Positions 1 through 12,295 of a stretch of DNA of 64,000 nt are shown one piece after another. The DNA is from Sanderia malayensis (taxonomy: Eukaryota; Cnidaria; Scyphozoa; Semaeostomeae; Pelagiidae): contig RQOL01000861.1 of the NCBI GenBank assembly GCA_013076295.1, positions 4,876,235 to 4,940,234 on the forward strand, in the 5' to 3' direction. The notes beneath the pieces were generated by a model. That model saw only the letters and a program-made list of their open reading frames with translations, was not told the DNA's origin and made no database searches. The translations under genes and the position numbers were made by a program. Position 1 is the stretch's first letter. Each line of letters starts with the position of its first letter.

Positions 1-1
1 A

Positions 2-3000
2 GAGCTGGAATGCTACAAAGGTACTACGATGGAAGTGCAGAATAACAACAATGAGACTGAGGTAGTTATGCTCCTTCAACCATTTATAATAATTTATCAT
101 AGGACATAAATAAATTATACACATCTGATTTTGCAGCAATTGAATTATTTAAAATTTTAAATATATTTTATAAAATAAATAAAAATGGGATATTGCATTA
201 GATTAATGTCAGAGTATCGTTTTTATCGTAACTAATAATAATGAATCTTATGGCATTCATTATTCAATTCCCAAGGGATTCAATTCCCAAGGGATTTAAT
301 TCCGGGTGTGTTCAATTCCCATGGGATTTAATTCCGGGGGTCAATTCCCATGGGATTCAATTCCGGGGGGTTAATTCCCATGGGATTTAATTCCGGGGGG
401 TCAATTCCCATGGGATTTAATTCCGGGGGGTCAATTCCCAAGGGATTCAATTCCGGGGGGGGGGTTAATTCCCATGGGATTCAATTCCGGGGGGTCAATT
501 CCCATGGGATTTAATTCCGGGTGTGTTTAATTCCCAAGGGATTTAATTCCGGGGGGGTCAATTCCCAAGGGATTTAATTCCGGGGGGGTTAAATTCCCAT
601 GGGATTCATATCCGTGGGGCTTCAATTCCCATGGGATTTAATTCCCAACTCAATTTTTCAGGGGAATTGAGGATTACCTTTCTGCAAACATCCATTCAAC
701 ATGCTAGTTTTTTTAAATTGCGAACCACTTGATACTCACCTACTGTGGTCCATTCCACTAAACTGGTGCCTTTTCCAATCCCACTGTTATCCATTCCAAT
801 ATACATAAATTGTATGTTACTGATAAATCAAATATCATGGCGATGTGGAGAATTGAACTCCGGACGACACATTGAAGGTCAACACTCTACTGATTGAACT
901 GTTCATGCTGGCTCACTTAAAAATACATAAAGCAGTAATGAATGAAAATGTGTTACACCCTCAATGTAAAAAGTATTATCTCTTGCATATATCCCAGTGT
1001 ATATATGCCAAAATAGTAATTGGCTCTCAAAGGGATACAGTTTAATGTATATAAAGTATGAAATCGCAGATATGCATCGAAATCTTTCATACCATTCTTA
1101 TTGTTGGCCAATCGTCCTTTGTTCTACTTGGCCAAGGCCCGAAACTCCTGAATGAAAACGAGGCTTAAAATGGCGGGAATATCAGAATATTATCTTCTTG
1201 CGCCTTGCGCCATAATTGTTTTCCTTTTGAAACATTCAACTGTTGCTACGAAATAAAATAGGCCATCTCAACAAAGTTAAAATGAATGACTTTCATTTTG
1301 ATATTTTTTCTGAAAGTCTCAAAGAACTTCAACACGGTAAGGTACCTAGAAAATAAATAATAATATTCTGTCTTACCTTCATACAAACTCATGGGCATTG
1401 ATGAAATCAACCACATCTTGTTGTGTTCCTTCAGAGAAGAAAAAACTTGAAAATATTCTCGAGAATCAAAAGGCCAAAAGAAAAGATTTGGAAGCCAAAG
1501 TGAATTTAGGTGATTAGAAATTATTGATAAAAATATCAATATTTTGATTTTTTGACTATTATAACTGAAAAGACTTGAACTTGAAAGATCTCTCCAATAC
1601 ACATCCTACATATATTCTTGGATAACTTAGAAATAACTGTATATATACCTCAACTTTTCATTGAAAATTTTTGGAATATTTTAATTTGCAGTTAATGCAA
1701 GATTCAGTCATGTCAACGAAAGGCATGCAAAGATATTAGGTAGTATACATAGCTACTATTACGGAGAGTATAAATGTGACACACTCGCCAATTTTTTTAA
1801 TCGTTCAAACTGTAGAATCGTAGTCCTCGTAATTTTATACAAAATATACTCCTCGTTTCTTTATTAAAAAAGCAACCAGAGACATTGCAAAACAAAAGGT
1901 TGGAGAAAGCAGAGACCTTGGTAAAAGGTAGAATTTTTCTTTTCTGTATTTACATGATTACAACTAGATACAAACCAACCTTTTGCCTTTGAAACTATAG
2001 GTAGATCAAGAAAATAAATGTTTCTTTTTTTAGGTTACAACAACAGCATTCAGCAAAACAAATAATGGTTTCCAAAATTCAAGAGCAGATCGAAGAAGCA
2101 AACAAAGCTAAGGATACAGAAATGTTAGTTTCATGTATATCCTTACGTCAAATGTAAATCTTTATCCAAGTGGCTCAGATTCCGCACAAGGTTAGTTTTC
2201 TGTTCTTCGTAGAATCCACATTTCCGAACAGCTAGAAGACTTGGCAAAGAAATTCTTCAGTGCACAAGAACATTTCGTAAGTAAGGAGTCGAACTCGACA
2301 TCGCTATCTGACCCCAAACCTTAAGGTTCTTACCGCATTTGTTCGAGTCGAATTTATTCCAACCATTCTTCCACAATAAAGTACCATCTAATCATAATTC
2401 AAGCCATGCAATATTTAATAAATGTAGCCATGTAACATCACAGTAAAACCTTGCATAAAGAACCAATGGATTAAAAGCCTCCAGTATGATATTTCTACTA
2501 AAAATATTAGAAAAACACCAGGCCAGCATTGTTTGTCAACAATAGGCTGGTTGGGAAACTTGCAGGCTCTCATACGCTGGTCTTTACTGCATGATATCAA
2601 TTAGGAACTATGCGAGCTTTGCATTATTCAATTCATTACGATCGATATCTGTTATTCTGGGTAGAATTCAGCAAATCTCAATAAAGAGCTGCACGAATGG
2701 ATCAGAAGAAAAGATCGGTCATCAAACGAAGGTATAAAAACGCTTTCGAAATTCTGCCTTCAATCTCAACCGACTGTGGTTCATTATAGTCAACAGTTCT
2801 AGAGAGCCTTTCTAATTAGAGAATTGATTTTTGATGACAGCAAGTAAAAATAGAAAACTCCTGCAACAACTTCATGAACAATTTGCTAGATTGGATATTT
2901 CTCACCAAGGTATGTACAGTAAAATCCTGATATCTCGAAACTCCCGACGAAATTGGGTTGAGATAACGAATGTTCGAGTTAGGCTTAGAAAGTACTAGTA

Positions 3001-3909
3001 AAAATTTCAAGGGGAATACAAATTGGTTCATCGAGTTATCCGAGGGTCAAGCCATTGCAGGTTTGAGTTATCAGGATTTTACTGTATTGGTATATATATA
3101 GTCAGTCATAGTCATATCAGTTGATATGAATCATTATGTTCTATCTGGTGAGGAATGGTCGTAAACATTGTTGAGTTTTGTATAAATTAATGCCCAACTT
3201 ATAATATAACTTGTTTTAGATGAAAAACCCACCTATGAATCATCATGGCCCGAATTGGCAGAGTTGGAAAACGCATTGTATGTATTGCATAGATGTAAAC
3301 AGTTTTATCCTACACGACAAAAAATGCGCCTTAACCACATGTACCGTACCAAACGGTAAATGACATTTCTTGTTGCAGGGCTATGTTTAGAGAAGAGCAA
3401 GAATTGGCTATAAAATACTATCAAAACTGCAAAAATGAAATTGCAACTGTGAAGGACAGGTATTTTCATGACTATTATTTCAATTGAAGTGGCATTACCA
3501 CATTCACTTTCATTGTTTTGTTACAAATTACTATCGACGAGACCATAAAGAAATTTGTAAACTTCATAATTAAGAATACGAATCGTATCGATTACACAAT
3601 TGATTCATTTGACGAACTTTTATATATCAGTTATTGATAATTATTTATATATTAGTTATAGTCAAACGACTGTTTGATTATGAATAGGGCCCGGTAGGGT
3701 CGAGTCTTGAAGATCTGAATAGCTAATATATATAAAAGTTCGTCGAAGGAATCAATTGCGCAATCGATACGATCCGTATTATTAATTGTGAAACTTTCAT
3801 TGTTTTAACGCATTTTTATTGTTTGTTTCATCTAAGGATACAGCTAACAAAAGAAAACACCGAAATGATAGAGCTTGAAGAACAAAGCAATCTCGATTCC
3901 ATCGACTGA
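2..3909 (+). CDS. Coiled-coil protein, 3' part (unrecognised family)
   Basis: The window opens inside this gene. Probable exons, chosen by AG/GT borders and phase, are 2-20, 1435-1509, 1692-1739, 1880-1920, 2047-2123, 2213-2276, 2665-2731, 2841-2909, 3220-3277, 3379-3459 and 3837-3909, ending in TGA. Joined, they give about 220 residues with no internal stop, very rich in Lys, Glu, Gln, Leu and Asn, consistent with a long helical coiled coil. Pieces include KKKLENILENQKAKRKDLEA near the start of the visible part, WPELAELENALAMFREEQEL late in it, and the C-terminus EEQSNLDSID. A polyadenylation signal AATAAA lies at 4017-4022. I do not recognise the family; centrosomal, kinetochore or ciliary coiled-coil proteins are possible, but nothing here decides it. 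The exon at 2047 is the least certain because its acceptor is not the first AG. The 5' end lies outside the window. Confidence 0.6.
262..650. repeat. Minisatellite, unit about 30 bp
   Basis: About 13 imperfect copies of a unit combining the palindromic core ATTCCCATGGGAT (or ATTCCCAAGGGAT) with a TTAATTCCGGGGGG segment. The G run varies from 4 to 9 bases. It lies in an intron of the coiled-coil gene. Copy-to-copy differences are mainly ATG/AAG in the core and G-run length, typical of slippage and unequal exchange. Confidence 0.95.
843..920 (-). repeat. tRNA-like sequence, probable SINE head
   Basis: Read on the minus strand, this stretch has a B-box-like GGAGTTCAATTCTCC and an upstream A-box-like CAATCAGTAGAGTG at roughly tRNA spacing. 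No convincing acceptor stem was found, so a tRNA-derived SINE or degraded tRNA copy is more likely than a functional tRNA gene. Confidence 0.45.
2440..2589. mobile_element. MITE (150 bp), relative of the element at 51333
   Basis: The left end ACAGTAAAACCTTGCATAAA and a diverged inverted right end with CATACGCTGGTCTTTACTG bound a 150-bp element. The internal motif AACAATAGGCTGG is shared with the better preserved copy at 51333-51484, which shows common descent. It sits in an intron of the coiled-coil gene. Confidence 0.65.
2915..3086. mobile_element. MITE with perfect 18-bp terminal inverted repeats
   Basis: TACAGTAAAATCCTGATA at 2915 is exactly inverted at 3069-3086 (TATCAGGATTTTACTGTA). The element is 172 bp, AT-rich and without coding capacity. 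The TA-type ends suggest mobilisation by a Tc1/mariner-like transposase, which is an inference. It starts a few bases after the splice donor of the exon ending at 2909. Confidence 0.85.
3569..3789. mobile_element. Inverted-repeat element (MITE-like)
   Basis: The ends are imperfect inverted repeats of about 55 bp: AATACGAATCGTATCGATTA on the left and ATCGATACGATCCGTATTAT on the right, continuing inward through TTGATTCATTTGACGAAC and its inverted partner. It has no coding potential and lies in the last intron of the coiled-coil gene. Confidence 0.7.
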
Positions 3910-4621
3910 CATTCGAGTCCAAATTTTGAGTTTTTTAACATTTAATTCCTTCATGTTTTTGGATTTTCTGGGAAATTTAGAAACAGTTTCTGGAAGATGA
4001 ACTTCCAATTTGACGAAATAAAAAGATGATGAAGTTAAAATGCCAAAAAATTTCATTGAACATAAAAGAAGCATCCTCAAAACGCCTTCAATACTTATCA
4101 ACTAATTATGTTATTATGCTTCACATATGCGATTTCTGTTTTTCCTTAATTTTGTGTTCAAATTGCAATTTGCTGGAAGTTCTTTCTTTTCTCCACTCAA
4201 ATTTGTTTTTGGCAGCCAGAAGTTGCTATTATTTTAAATGTTCCTATTAAGGGACTACTCTGCAGTTAATATTGAACATTCTAATGAATATATGTGTATA
4301 GACTGAAACAAGGTATACAATAAAACAAAAGAAATATAAAATAATATAAAAATTGTACTTAACCGATGAATGTATATTCTGACGTTAAAACCAATTATAC
4401 CAATAGCAAAATATTTCTACGAAGAAAAATATAAAAGTACGATAAAAGAAGATGTAATAACGATAAACAACTGAATATTATCAATAAGAAATACTAAAAT
4501 AAAAGCCATTCATAGCTACAAACATATCTCAAGGAATTTCAACATGATATTCATTAGAATATGGTAAAATATGTGAATATCTACTCACATTAGTAAAAGG
4601 GGAGTCGTTGGCATCTATAAA

Positions 4622-7600
4622 TTAAGTTTTTAGTTTGTGGTCGTTTTCAATTTTGGAATCAAGCGGACGTTTATTGAAGTATTCTAAAGCATCGTATGTA
4701 CTGTCAAGGCCTATATTGTAGGTTGGATGCGTAGGTTTCTATAAAAAAACAACATTCCACCAGTAAAAACAACAATTTTATCACTATAAATGGTCAGCAT
4801 ATTACAGTAGACACAAGCCATTACATAGGGTTATATATATATATCAAACTGCTGCTGAAAATAGAGACCGAATTTTAGTAGTTACAGGTCCAGAACAGTA
4901 GATAAAAATCTTTGGGACACATTGTTTGGATGACAGATGCGTGACAAATTTGTGTGACAAGTTGTCCCAAATGTCCCAGACCAAGACTTTTGTCCACTAC
5001 CGTAAGTAATAAATAGGAGATGCTGAAATGACGTCACTCACCAGTAGATTCTTTTTGACACCAATGGCGTTTGTATTATCACTATTATCTCCAATAAAGT
5101 TTTGGGCAACTGACAGTCCACTTAGGCAATAACAAGTGTGATAGAAGTCACGAGATCTGAGAAACAAAACAGAGATTTGAACAAGCCCCATAACAACGAT
5201 CATCAATAAATGAGCAGAATTTCAATTGGTGTGTTGATTCAAATGAAAAATTGGCCAACGTGCAGGAGAACACGGAGCTTAAAGCTTAATTACTTGTACT
5301 TGCAAGGAATGTCACATAACATGCAAAAAGCTCGAAGGACTTCAAAGATCTTAAAAGCTTAATAATATAATTATAATGCTCACATGAAATGACGAGACAT
5401 ACTTTATTGAATAAGAAATAAACTTACTTTCCAGGTTTGTCTATTAAGCCACCATTAAACATCTGACAACCAATAAGAACATATTCTTGAAGGGCACCTA
5501 AAAGTAAAGAATAAAATATTTGACAAGTTTCATTAATCAATAGATTATTAAGAGGTATTAGATAATTACGTATATAAAAGAAATGTATGAGAATAAAGAA
5601 TTCAATTTCTTACGTTGATTAAACATCCATTCACGTTGGCTTACATTCTCATCACCATACATTTGAAGAACACTGTGTACTATTGGAAAAACTCCACCTT
5701 GCCAAAATGAATAGCAACCATCAACTAACTTATTTGTTCTTCCCTGAAAATCAAACACCAAATGAGAAATAAATTGACCTTGATAAACTGAGGAATAGCA
5801 ATTACAAGTAAATGCTCCAGATATTTTAATTCGGGGTCAAGCCAAAAAGAACTGATTCACTCTCGAAGTTTTCTTACCTGGAAGCCACCTTCCAGTTGCA
5901 TTTGTCGATTGACAAGCCATCTCTAAAAAAACCGGAATTAAAGATTCAGAAACATGAGCACTCCCACAATTAAAACTGGTCTTATTTTCGTCAGTTCTAT
6001 TCAGCAAAACAGCTCACCAAAAGTCCTTTTATATCAATTTTCTGTTCACTTCCAAGCAGAGCAAGGGCAGCAAAGCCACAGAATGTATAACCACCATGTG
6101 CTTCAAGCTCTGCAAAGTAATATATTAGACCAAAAAGTTATTGAAAGTAATGAAAAGAAAGCATAGGAATGTGGAGTAGATAAGGTGGATGTAATATTAA
6201 GCAGTAAGTAAAATAACATATAAGGAGAAGAAGACAAAATCAAGCAAAATATTTCTGCTTTAACCTGGCATGCCAGCAAATCCTCCTTCATAGGTTTGGC
6301 AACTGCAAATCAAAATTTCACACCCTTAATGCATTAGCCAACAGTTCATTACAATAAATCAAAATTACATTCAACTCTCACCAAATGAAACACTTGATGA
6401 GAATAAAAGCTTGGTCGTGAATTTAAAGACAGAGTTGTTCAAACAGATGAAAAGTTGTTCAGAATGGCAAATATCAACTGTGCATGCTATCTAGATGATT
6501 TCATATTTATCATGACTTACCTTGCCAACCAATCTGCAGTTCCTTCAAAAAGACCATCTGCAATATTTGTCAGCCTTGCTGCAACAACAGCACAGTAAGC
6601 TCCCCTGCAGGAAACATGGTCATTCTCAATCAAAATGCAAAACTGACTGCTACAACCTGAAATCACAGCTAAAATCAGAGCTTTGTCTTGTACTTGCTCT
6701 GATCTTGACTCTGTGCAAACTTTGATTCAAAGCAAGTGCAGACTTTGGATATAGACCAGGCTGTGATGGAGGGAAGGGTAACCTGGAAGCGAACTTTTTT
6801 TGACTGTACTTTTTAGTTGCAGGGGTACTTAGAGACAAATAAAAACTTTGGTAAACGGGCCAACTCCGTTGCGTTTACCAAATATGGGCATGTTTTTAAA
6901 CTGGGGGTCAAAACTCTTGCTAGCGTAATGCAAAAGTGAAAGTAGAAAACATTAGGCGTTTTCTTGAATGTTTACAGCATTCGTGGTATTCTTGGTGAGT
7001 AAATTGGATTGATAGTGTTTATAAAGTAGATTTCTTACCAAAAACGGGGATTTATATGAAAATTCCGGGGGTAATATGACCAAATTTTGTCATATTTTAC
7101 AATAGAACAAGGGCTTCAAAAATAAAAATGCTTTGTTCTCTCATTCTAAAGTCAACCAGAATATATTTCCATTGGGGCAATGATGAAGTGATTAATGGTG
7201 GAACAAGTTATTTATATATACAGGGGGGTTTTGACGGCACGGTTCATTCTAACCACACCTTTGCATTACACTTATGCCTACTAATGCCCCTCAAATTTAG
7301 AATAACTAACAATAACTTTATAAAATGTCTATTTACCTGAAGAGCTAACAGAGAACGAAACGCAAATGATTAAAGTTCAATCACCATCATAATCATTGTC
7401 ACAGTCGTCAAAAATTGAAGTCTTTTGAAAGTCTTCATCAAGCAGGATCTCTTCGATACCTTCGGGAAAAGGCGTTTCTGCCCACAGGATCTCAGCATTC
7501 TCATTCCATCGGTGTTTCTGAATATCATCAAGATGAATATTTGTAGTAAATGTTTCTTTCCATACTTTTGAAATATAGTTGCAGCGCTTACATTATAGAA

Positions 7601-10600
7601 CAAATGATTGTTTGCATGGTAGAAGCAACGCCAGATCTTGAATTTGTCCTTTCTTCTCATAAGTATTTTTGAATACCTGATGTCTTACAACATCAATTTC
7701 TTTTTCTTTTTTCCCAAATAAGTAACACATATATTCTTCCAGAAGTGCGATTGACTAGTCGGTCAACACATATTTTATCAATGCAATAAGTCTTGTTTTG
7801 TGTTTAATGTTTTTTTAAAACTGTGAAAGTGTCTTGGAATTGTCGACTGTGCAGGCTGTACCATCACTTTTGCGGAGGTACCACGTTTGTTTCGTTCAGG
7901 ATCTTTTAATGGGTTTGTCCGGTATGTGTCCGCTACGATGTCAATCCTTTGGCATCCTTTAGGCATCATGTCGAGAATCGTATAAACCAGGCAGAGCCCT
8001 TATCATTGCCATTAAGTCGATCAGATATGCGGATAAAGATTCTTAAGAAAGATGTAGCTCTTTGGGATCTGTGGATGCAGAACAGTGAGACAGTACTACT
8101 TCCATCAGTTGACATCTCGGACAAGTCAATCGCACTTCTGGAAGAATATATGTGTTACTTATTTGGGAAAAAAGAAAAAGAAATTGATGTTGTAAGACAT
8201 CAGGTATTCAAAAATACTTATGAGAAGAAAGGACAAATTCAAGATCTGGCGTTGCTTCTACCATGCAAACAATCATTTGTTCTATAATGTAAGCGCTGCA
8301 ACTATATTTCAAAAGTATGGAGAGAAACATTTACTACAAATATTCATCTTGATGATATTCAGAAACACCGATGGAATGAGAATGCTGAGATCCTGTGGAC
8401 AGAAACGCCTTTTCCCGAAGGTATCGAAGAGATCATGCTTGATGAAGACTTACAAAAGACTTCAATTTTTGACGACTGTGACAATGATTATGATGGTGAT
8501 TGAACTTTAATCATTTGCGTTTCGTTCTCTGTTAGCTCTTCGGGTAAATAGACATTTTATAAAGTTATTGTTAGTTATCCTAAATTTGAGGGGCATTAGT
8601 AGGCATAAGTGTAATGCAAAGGTGTGGTTAGAACGAACCGTGCCGTCAAAACCCCCCTGTATATATAAATAACTTGTTCCACCATTAATCACTTCATCAT
8701 TGCCCCAATAGAAATATATTCTGGTTGACTTTAGAATGAGAGAACAAAGCATTTTTATTTTTGAAGCCATTGTTCTATTGTAAAATATGACAAAATTTGG
8801 TCATATTACCCCCGGAATTTTCATATAAACCCCCGTTTTTGGAAAGAAATCTACTTTATAAACACTATCAATCCAATTTACTCACCAAGAATACCACGAA
8901 TGCTGTAAACATTCAAGAAAACGCCTAATGTTTTCTACTTTCACTTTTGCATTACGCTAGCAAGAGTTTTGACCCCCAGTTTAAAAACATGCCCATATTT
9001 GGTAAACGCAACGGAGTTGGACCGTTTACCAAAGTTTTTATTTGTCTCTAAGTACCCCTGCAACTAAAAAGTACAGTCAAAAAAAGTTCGCTTCCAGGTT
9101 ACCCTTCCCTCCATCAGAGCCTGGTCTAATAGTCTATAGTTTTTCTTTAAAGTAGTAGCTACAAATATTTTTCAAACTAACTAAAAAAAATTAACTTAGA
9201 TGAAGACAAGATTTACCTTATGTCAACTTCTCCATCTCTGTGCATAGTGAATGCTCCTTCTGGTGTTCTTCTATACTTTAAAAACTCTTTCAACATTTTC
9301 CTAGAAGATGTAAATATAGTCCACAAGTATCTTAATGCAGAGAATAAGAAGATTAAACAAATTTACATGCTATAAAAGTAAGATTTACAGAGCAAGTTTG
9401 TAATTTGATCTACTTTTACAAAGTCAAAGAGTAATTAAACATAATCTAAAGTTAATCAATCAGACATTCATATCGTTGAACTCAAGTAACCTGTTATATG
9501 CAAGTCTAATGCATTTTTTCAATGCTAACATACCGATTTATAATATTGTATGCACCTTCCCAGTATCGACCAAGAATACACAAAGCACATACTGCAGCAT
9601 ATGTTGGTGCCAAATGGGGCAGCTGGCCAGGTCCACCTGAAAAAAAGAAAAACTTACTTTCTCAGCATAGCTTCATGAACCTTGCATATAAATCAAAATC
9701 ATTAATTAAAATCTCTGGTAATGCCAATAAAGCATCATAAAAATATCGCTAAGTGCTAGATAATAATGCCAATTAGCTAAATTATGATTATGATTACTTA
9801 GTGAATCCAACACTACAAATGATTAGTTTCCTTACCACCAAATCCACCATTAGGGTCTTGACATTTATCCAAAAATTTTGCAATGCTAGTAAAATAAAAT
9901 GCCTGCAAATTAATTCTTCAGCTCTCTGTGTTGAAAAATTAGTCCTCAGCAGCAAGACATGGGTGGGTAAGATCGATTGAACATGATAAAAATATTTATC
10001 AACCTACTTTTCTGCATCTTTACAATCAATGGGCACGTCAAGCAATTCCAATGAATGCAATATCCAGTAACAGAGCCATGGTCTGCTTGCATCCAAACAA
10101 GCATATGAAGAAGATAAGTGATGGAGTCCTTTTTTCAAATATTCAATATGTCGATCTCTGAACAGGTGAATTCTAGAAGAAGAATATTTATGTCAATAAC
10201 AGTTCTACTTTTAATCCTGAAAAGCTTAAAATCTGAGCTTTTCAAATTTATTTCAAATTGCTCAAAATCTGACCCACACTGAAGGAGCTTCATTGGATGC
10301 ACTACTGAAACTGACCTATCATTATGCGTTTTGTCAAACAAACAACTTTCATGTTAGATTTTTGATGCTACATTTTTCAGCAAACAACATTAGATAGATA
10401 ACCCCAGAGTCTGAATATTATCCTAGTCAAAATTAAAAAGTATATATACTGTGGGTTCATGTCCTTCACATCACTAAATGCTGCATAGCATTTAATAAGT
10501 GACTTTTCAACTTGAATCTGAAAAAATAAAAGCAACATTAATTTAATTAAGAGATGTGATGCTTAGAAAATGCTTGGGATGAAACGCTATTTAAAATGCA

Positions 10601-10717
10601 ATAAAGATACCCAAATTGCTCCAAACATACCTGATTAATTGAGGTTTCTGTTTCTACACCATCATCCTGATACTTCATCTTCTCTGTCAAGCCAGCAAGA
10701 ACACCTGATAACGCCAT
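4622..10717 (-). CDS. FNTB: Protein farnesyltransferase subunit beta
   Basis: Catalytic subunit of farnesyltransferase, which with the alpha subunit attaches farnesyl to CaaX cysteines of Ras, lamins and other proteins in the cytosol. Exons in transcript order: 10631-10717, 10450-10517, 10008-10157, 9836-9885, 9534-9636, 9217-9300, 6521-6604, 6265-6302, 6018-6109, 5878-5922, 5614-5743, 5428-5497, 5042-5156, 4622-4738. They total 1,233 nt, 410 residues, close to the usual 410-440. Family hallmarks are all present: YACLDASRPWLCYWILHSLE, the prenyltransferase repeats (CQDPNGGFGGGPGQLPHLAP, CQTYEGGFAGMP, RQMQLEGGFQGR) and the zinc ligands Asp and Cys of LVDGCYSFWQ and His of RDFYHTCYCLSGLS. The start ATG at 10717 is the first in frame and is followed by MALSGVLAGLTEKM. 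Intron 6 (6605-9216) is inflated by the palindromic element described separately. The next gene on the same strand, DPH6, ends 1.6 kb upstream. Confidence 0.95.
6752..7760. repeat. Left arm of a 1,009-bp inverted repeat
   Basis: This arm pairs base for base with 8120-9128: paired positions sum to 15880 along the whole arm, so there is no net indel. I saw roughly ten mismatches (for example CGGGCCAAC against CGGTCCAAC), giving about 99% identity by eye. The arm carries, in minus orientation, the same transposon-type ORF tail as the right arm. It ends near TAGACCAGG outside and GATTGACTAGTC inside. No target-site duplication is obvious. It lies in FNTB intron 6. Confidence 0.95.
7761..8119. other. 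Unpaired spacer (loop) of the palindrome
   Basis: A 359-bp stretch separates the two arms and is not itself inverted. On the plus strand it contains the upstream part of the degenerate ORF that runs into the right arm, so the second inverted copy is a truncated version of a longer unit. It would form the loop if the FNTB pre-mRNA folded. Confidence 0.85.
7949..8503 (+). pseudogene. Tail of a transposon-associated ORF, interrupted by a stop
   Basis: One reading frame runs from 7949 to a TGA at 8501-8503 and is broken only by TAA at 8285-8287. Before the stop it reads ALLEEYMCYLFGKKEKE and LLPCKQSFVL; after it, CKRCNYISKVWRE, HRWNENAEILWTETPFPEGI and an acidic end. The layout (a 'LPPC..' block, a 'CKRxNY' block, a 'W....I.W....P' block) resembles the C-terminal region of repetitive ORFs common in cnidarian and other invertebrate genomes, often next to DNA transposons. 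That match is from memory and is an inference. The left arm holds a second, shorter copy of the same tail in opposite orientation (about 7377-7753). Both look non-functional. Confidence 0.6.
8120..9128. repeat. Right arm of the 1,009-bp inverted repeat
   Basis: Reverse complement of 6752-7760 with about ten scattered substitutions and no gaps. The outer border is near CCTGGTCTA (9121-9128). The right arm ends about 90 bp before FNTB exon 6 (9217-9300), so it lies wholly in that intron. Confidence 0.95.
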
Positions 10718-12295
10718 CTTGTTTTCTGGTGCACGAGGACGAAAAAAGAGAGACGCGACTTCAAGCCTTGATGTCAGCGGCCAGCGGTGTTCAAGATGCG
10801 ATTTGCGGCAAATTTTAAAATTTGGTCAAAGTTTGGTCAGAAGTTCGAGCTCATATTGCTTAAACTAGCTATAGACAAAATGCAGGTGGGTGCTGTTCGG
10901 GTGTATTTGACAATAATGTGCAGTGTCGAAGACAATAAATAAATAGCAGTTGTGTTTAATATCCAATCAAGTAACTTGTCACTGAATCAACGATGCACAT
11001 GATTATATGGATACGCATGCGTATTGACAATCATGCCCACAACTAGAATATCTGTACACACGATTCCAGATAGTAATTGGACGTATCTATATCTATCGGT
11101 GGCGAGTCTCCAAGCAGATGTCACTGGATATATATGAACAGACCGGCACTGTTGGCCCTCGTCACCCCGGTGTACCAACAGAGTTAGTAGTTGAGTACGA
11201 TACGTAGATGGTTTTTCGGCGTTTCTGCCGGAAAATTATTCTCGACGGAAAGACGAAAAATCCCCGTACCGGCCCTCATTTAGTTTCAACTCATCTTCAA
11301 CTCAACTTCAAGTGGAGCTCAGTGGAATCGATCCGCGACTCCATGAGTGGCAAGCAGAAGTGCCAACCACTACGCCACAAGAGTTGAACTAACAAGACAG
11401 TAAACACAAAAGCTTCCATCCTGGATTTGCCCGACAATTGGCCGGGCACAGCAAAGCATACTTCTGCCACGCAGCATAAATCACAAAGATGTACATAAAA
11501 GAACGCAGATATATTATATACTATGTGAGCTCACCACTTCGTAAGCTCCTCCCTGGTTCTGTCATCAACAGATCCTGATATGATGCTCCATCGGCAGTCA
11601 AGATCAACGAGAGTACCTCTATACGCAGGCGAACCAGCCGACAAGGACAATTGCAAAAGAAAACAAAATGTGCACCAGTTTTCTTAATCTTACTGAGGAC
11701 TCTTGGAAGTTGTTGCAAAGCGTCTTTTTGTGACAGTGGACGGTGAATCAAAAGACCATTCTATTGCTTACCATGATAGGAGCAAGTGCAGCAAGCTGGT
11801 CATACAGTACTGTGGTCTCTTCGATACAACATGCTTGAAATGTCACCTTGGATCAAATGGAAAAAGGTTCAAAATAAAACAGATTCAAATTTGATTTAAA
11901 GAACTAAATTAAATGCACATCAAAATTTTGAAATCTGAAGTCAGGATTTTCTGGACTGGGATTACTTTCAATATCCCCTGCTAAAAACAATAAAATACAT
12001 AATGATGGTGCAAACGATGATACGATAATTTTGGGGACCTACTATACTTCCGCACAGCTTTTCTCTTCTGCTTGCAGGCATTCATTTTTAACAACTTATC
12101 CCGACGACAAGAAAGCAACCGCTTCGCTCCGCTACGCAGCAGCAATAAATGCAAACATTGAAAATATTTGGATAATGTGACATCCCAAAATATGCATATA
12201 TAAATAGTTAGTTACCCCCAAACTCGATTCCACTATAATAGACTTTTGAAAGCTTAAATAAAAAAAGATAAATGTTGTTGGCACATTGATTTTTA
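10718..12295. other. FNTB-DPH6 intergenic region with SINE-like repeat
   Basis: Between the FNTB start and the DPH6 stop I find no gene. It must hold the FNTB promoter and the DPH6 3' UTR, since both genes are on the minus strand. It contains a tRNA-like segment (11318-11395) and possible repeat body around it. Short open frames at 11521-11751 (-) and 11703-11894 (+) look like chance or degraded repeat sequence, with no recognisable domain. Confidence 0.6.
11318..11395 (-). repeat. tRNA-derived SINE-like segment
   Basis: On the minus strand an A box TGGCGTAGTGGTTGGCAC is followed about 35 bp later by a B box GGATCGATTCC, the internal promoter layout of tRNA-derived elements. I found no intact acceptor stem. 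Confidence 0.6.

Noticed and set aside
262..650. CRISPR-like array
   Set aside because: Units vary in spacing and sequence, there are no unique spacers, and the context is an animal intron; it is a minisatellite.
7370..7660. A 96-residue open frame (and its inverted twin at 8220-8510) as a gene
   Set aside because: The other frame of the same stretch carries the recognisable transposon-tail motifs; the 96-residue frame is off-frame and has no domain.
11521..11894. Open frames between FNTB and DPH6 as genes
   Set aside because: Short, overlapping on opposite strands, no recognisable domain or splice structure; probably repeat remains.
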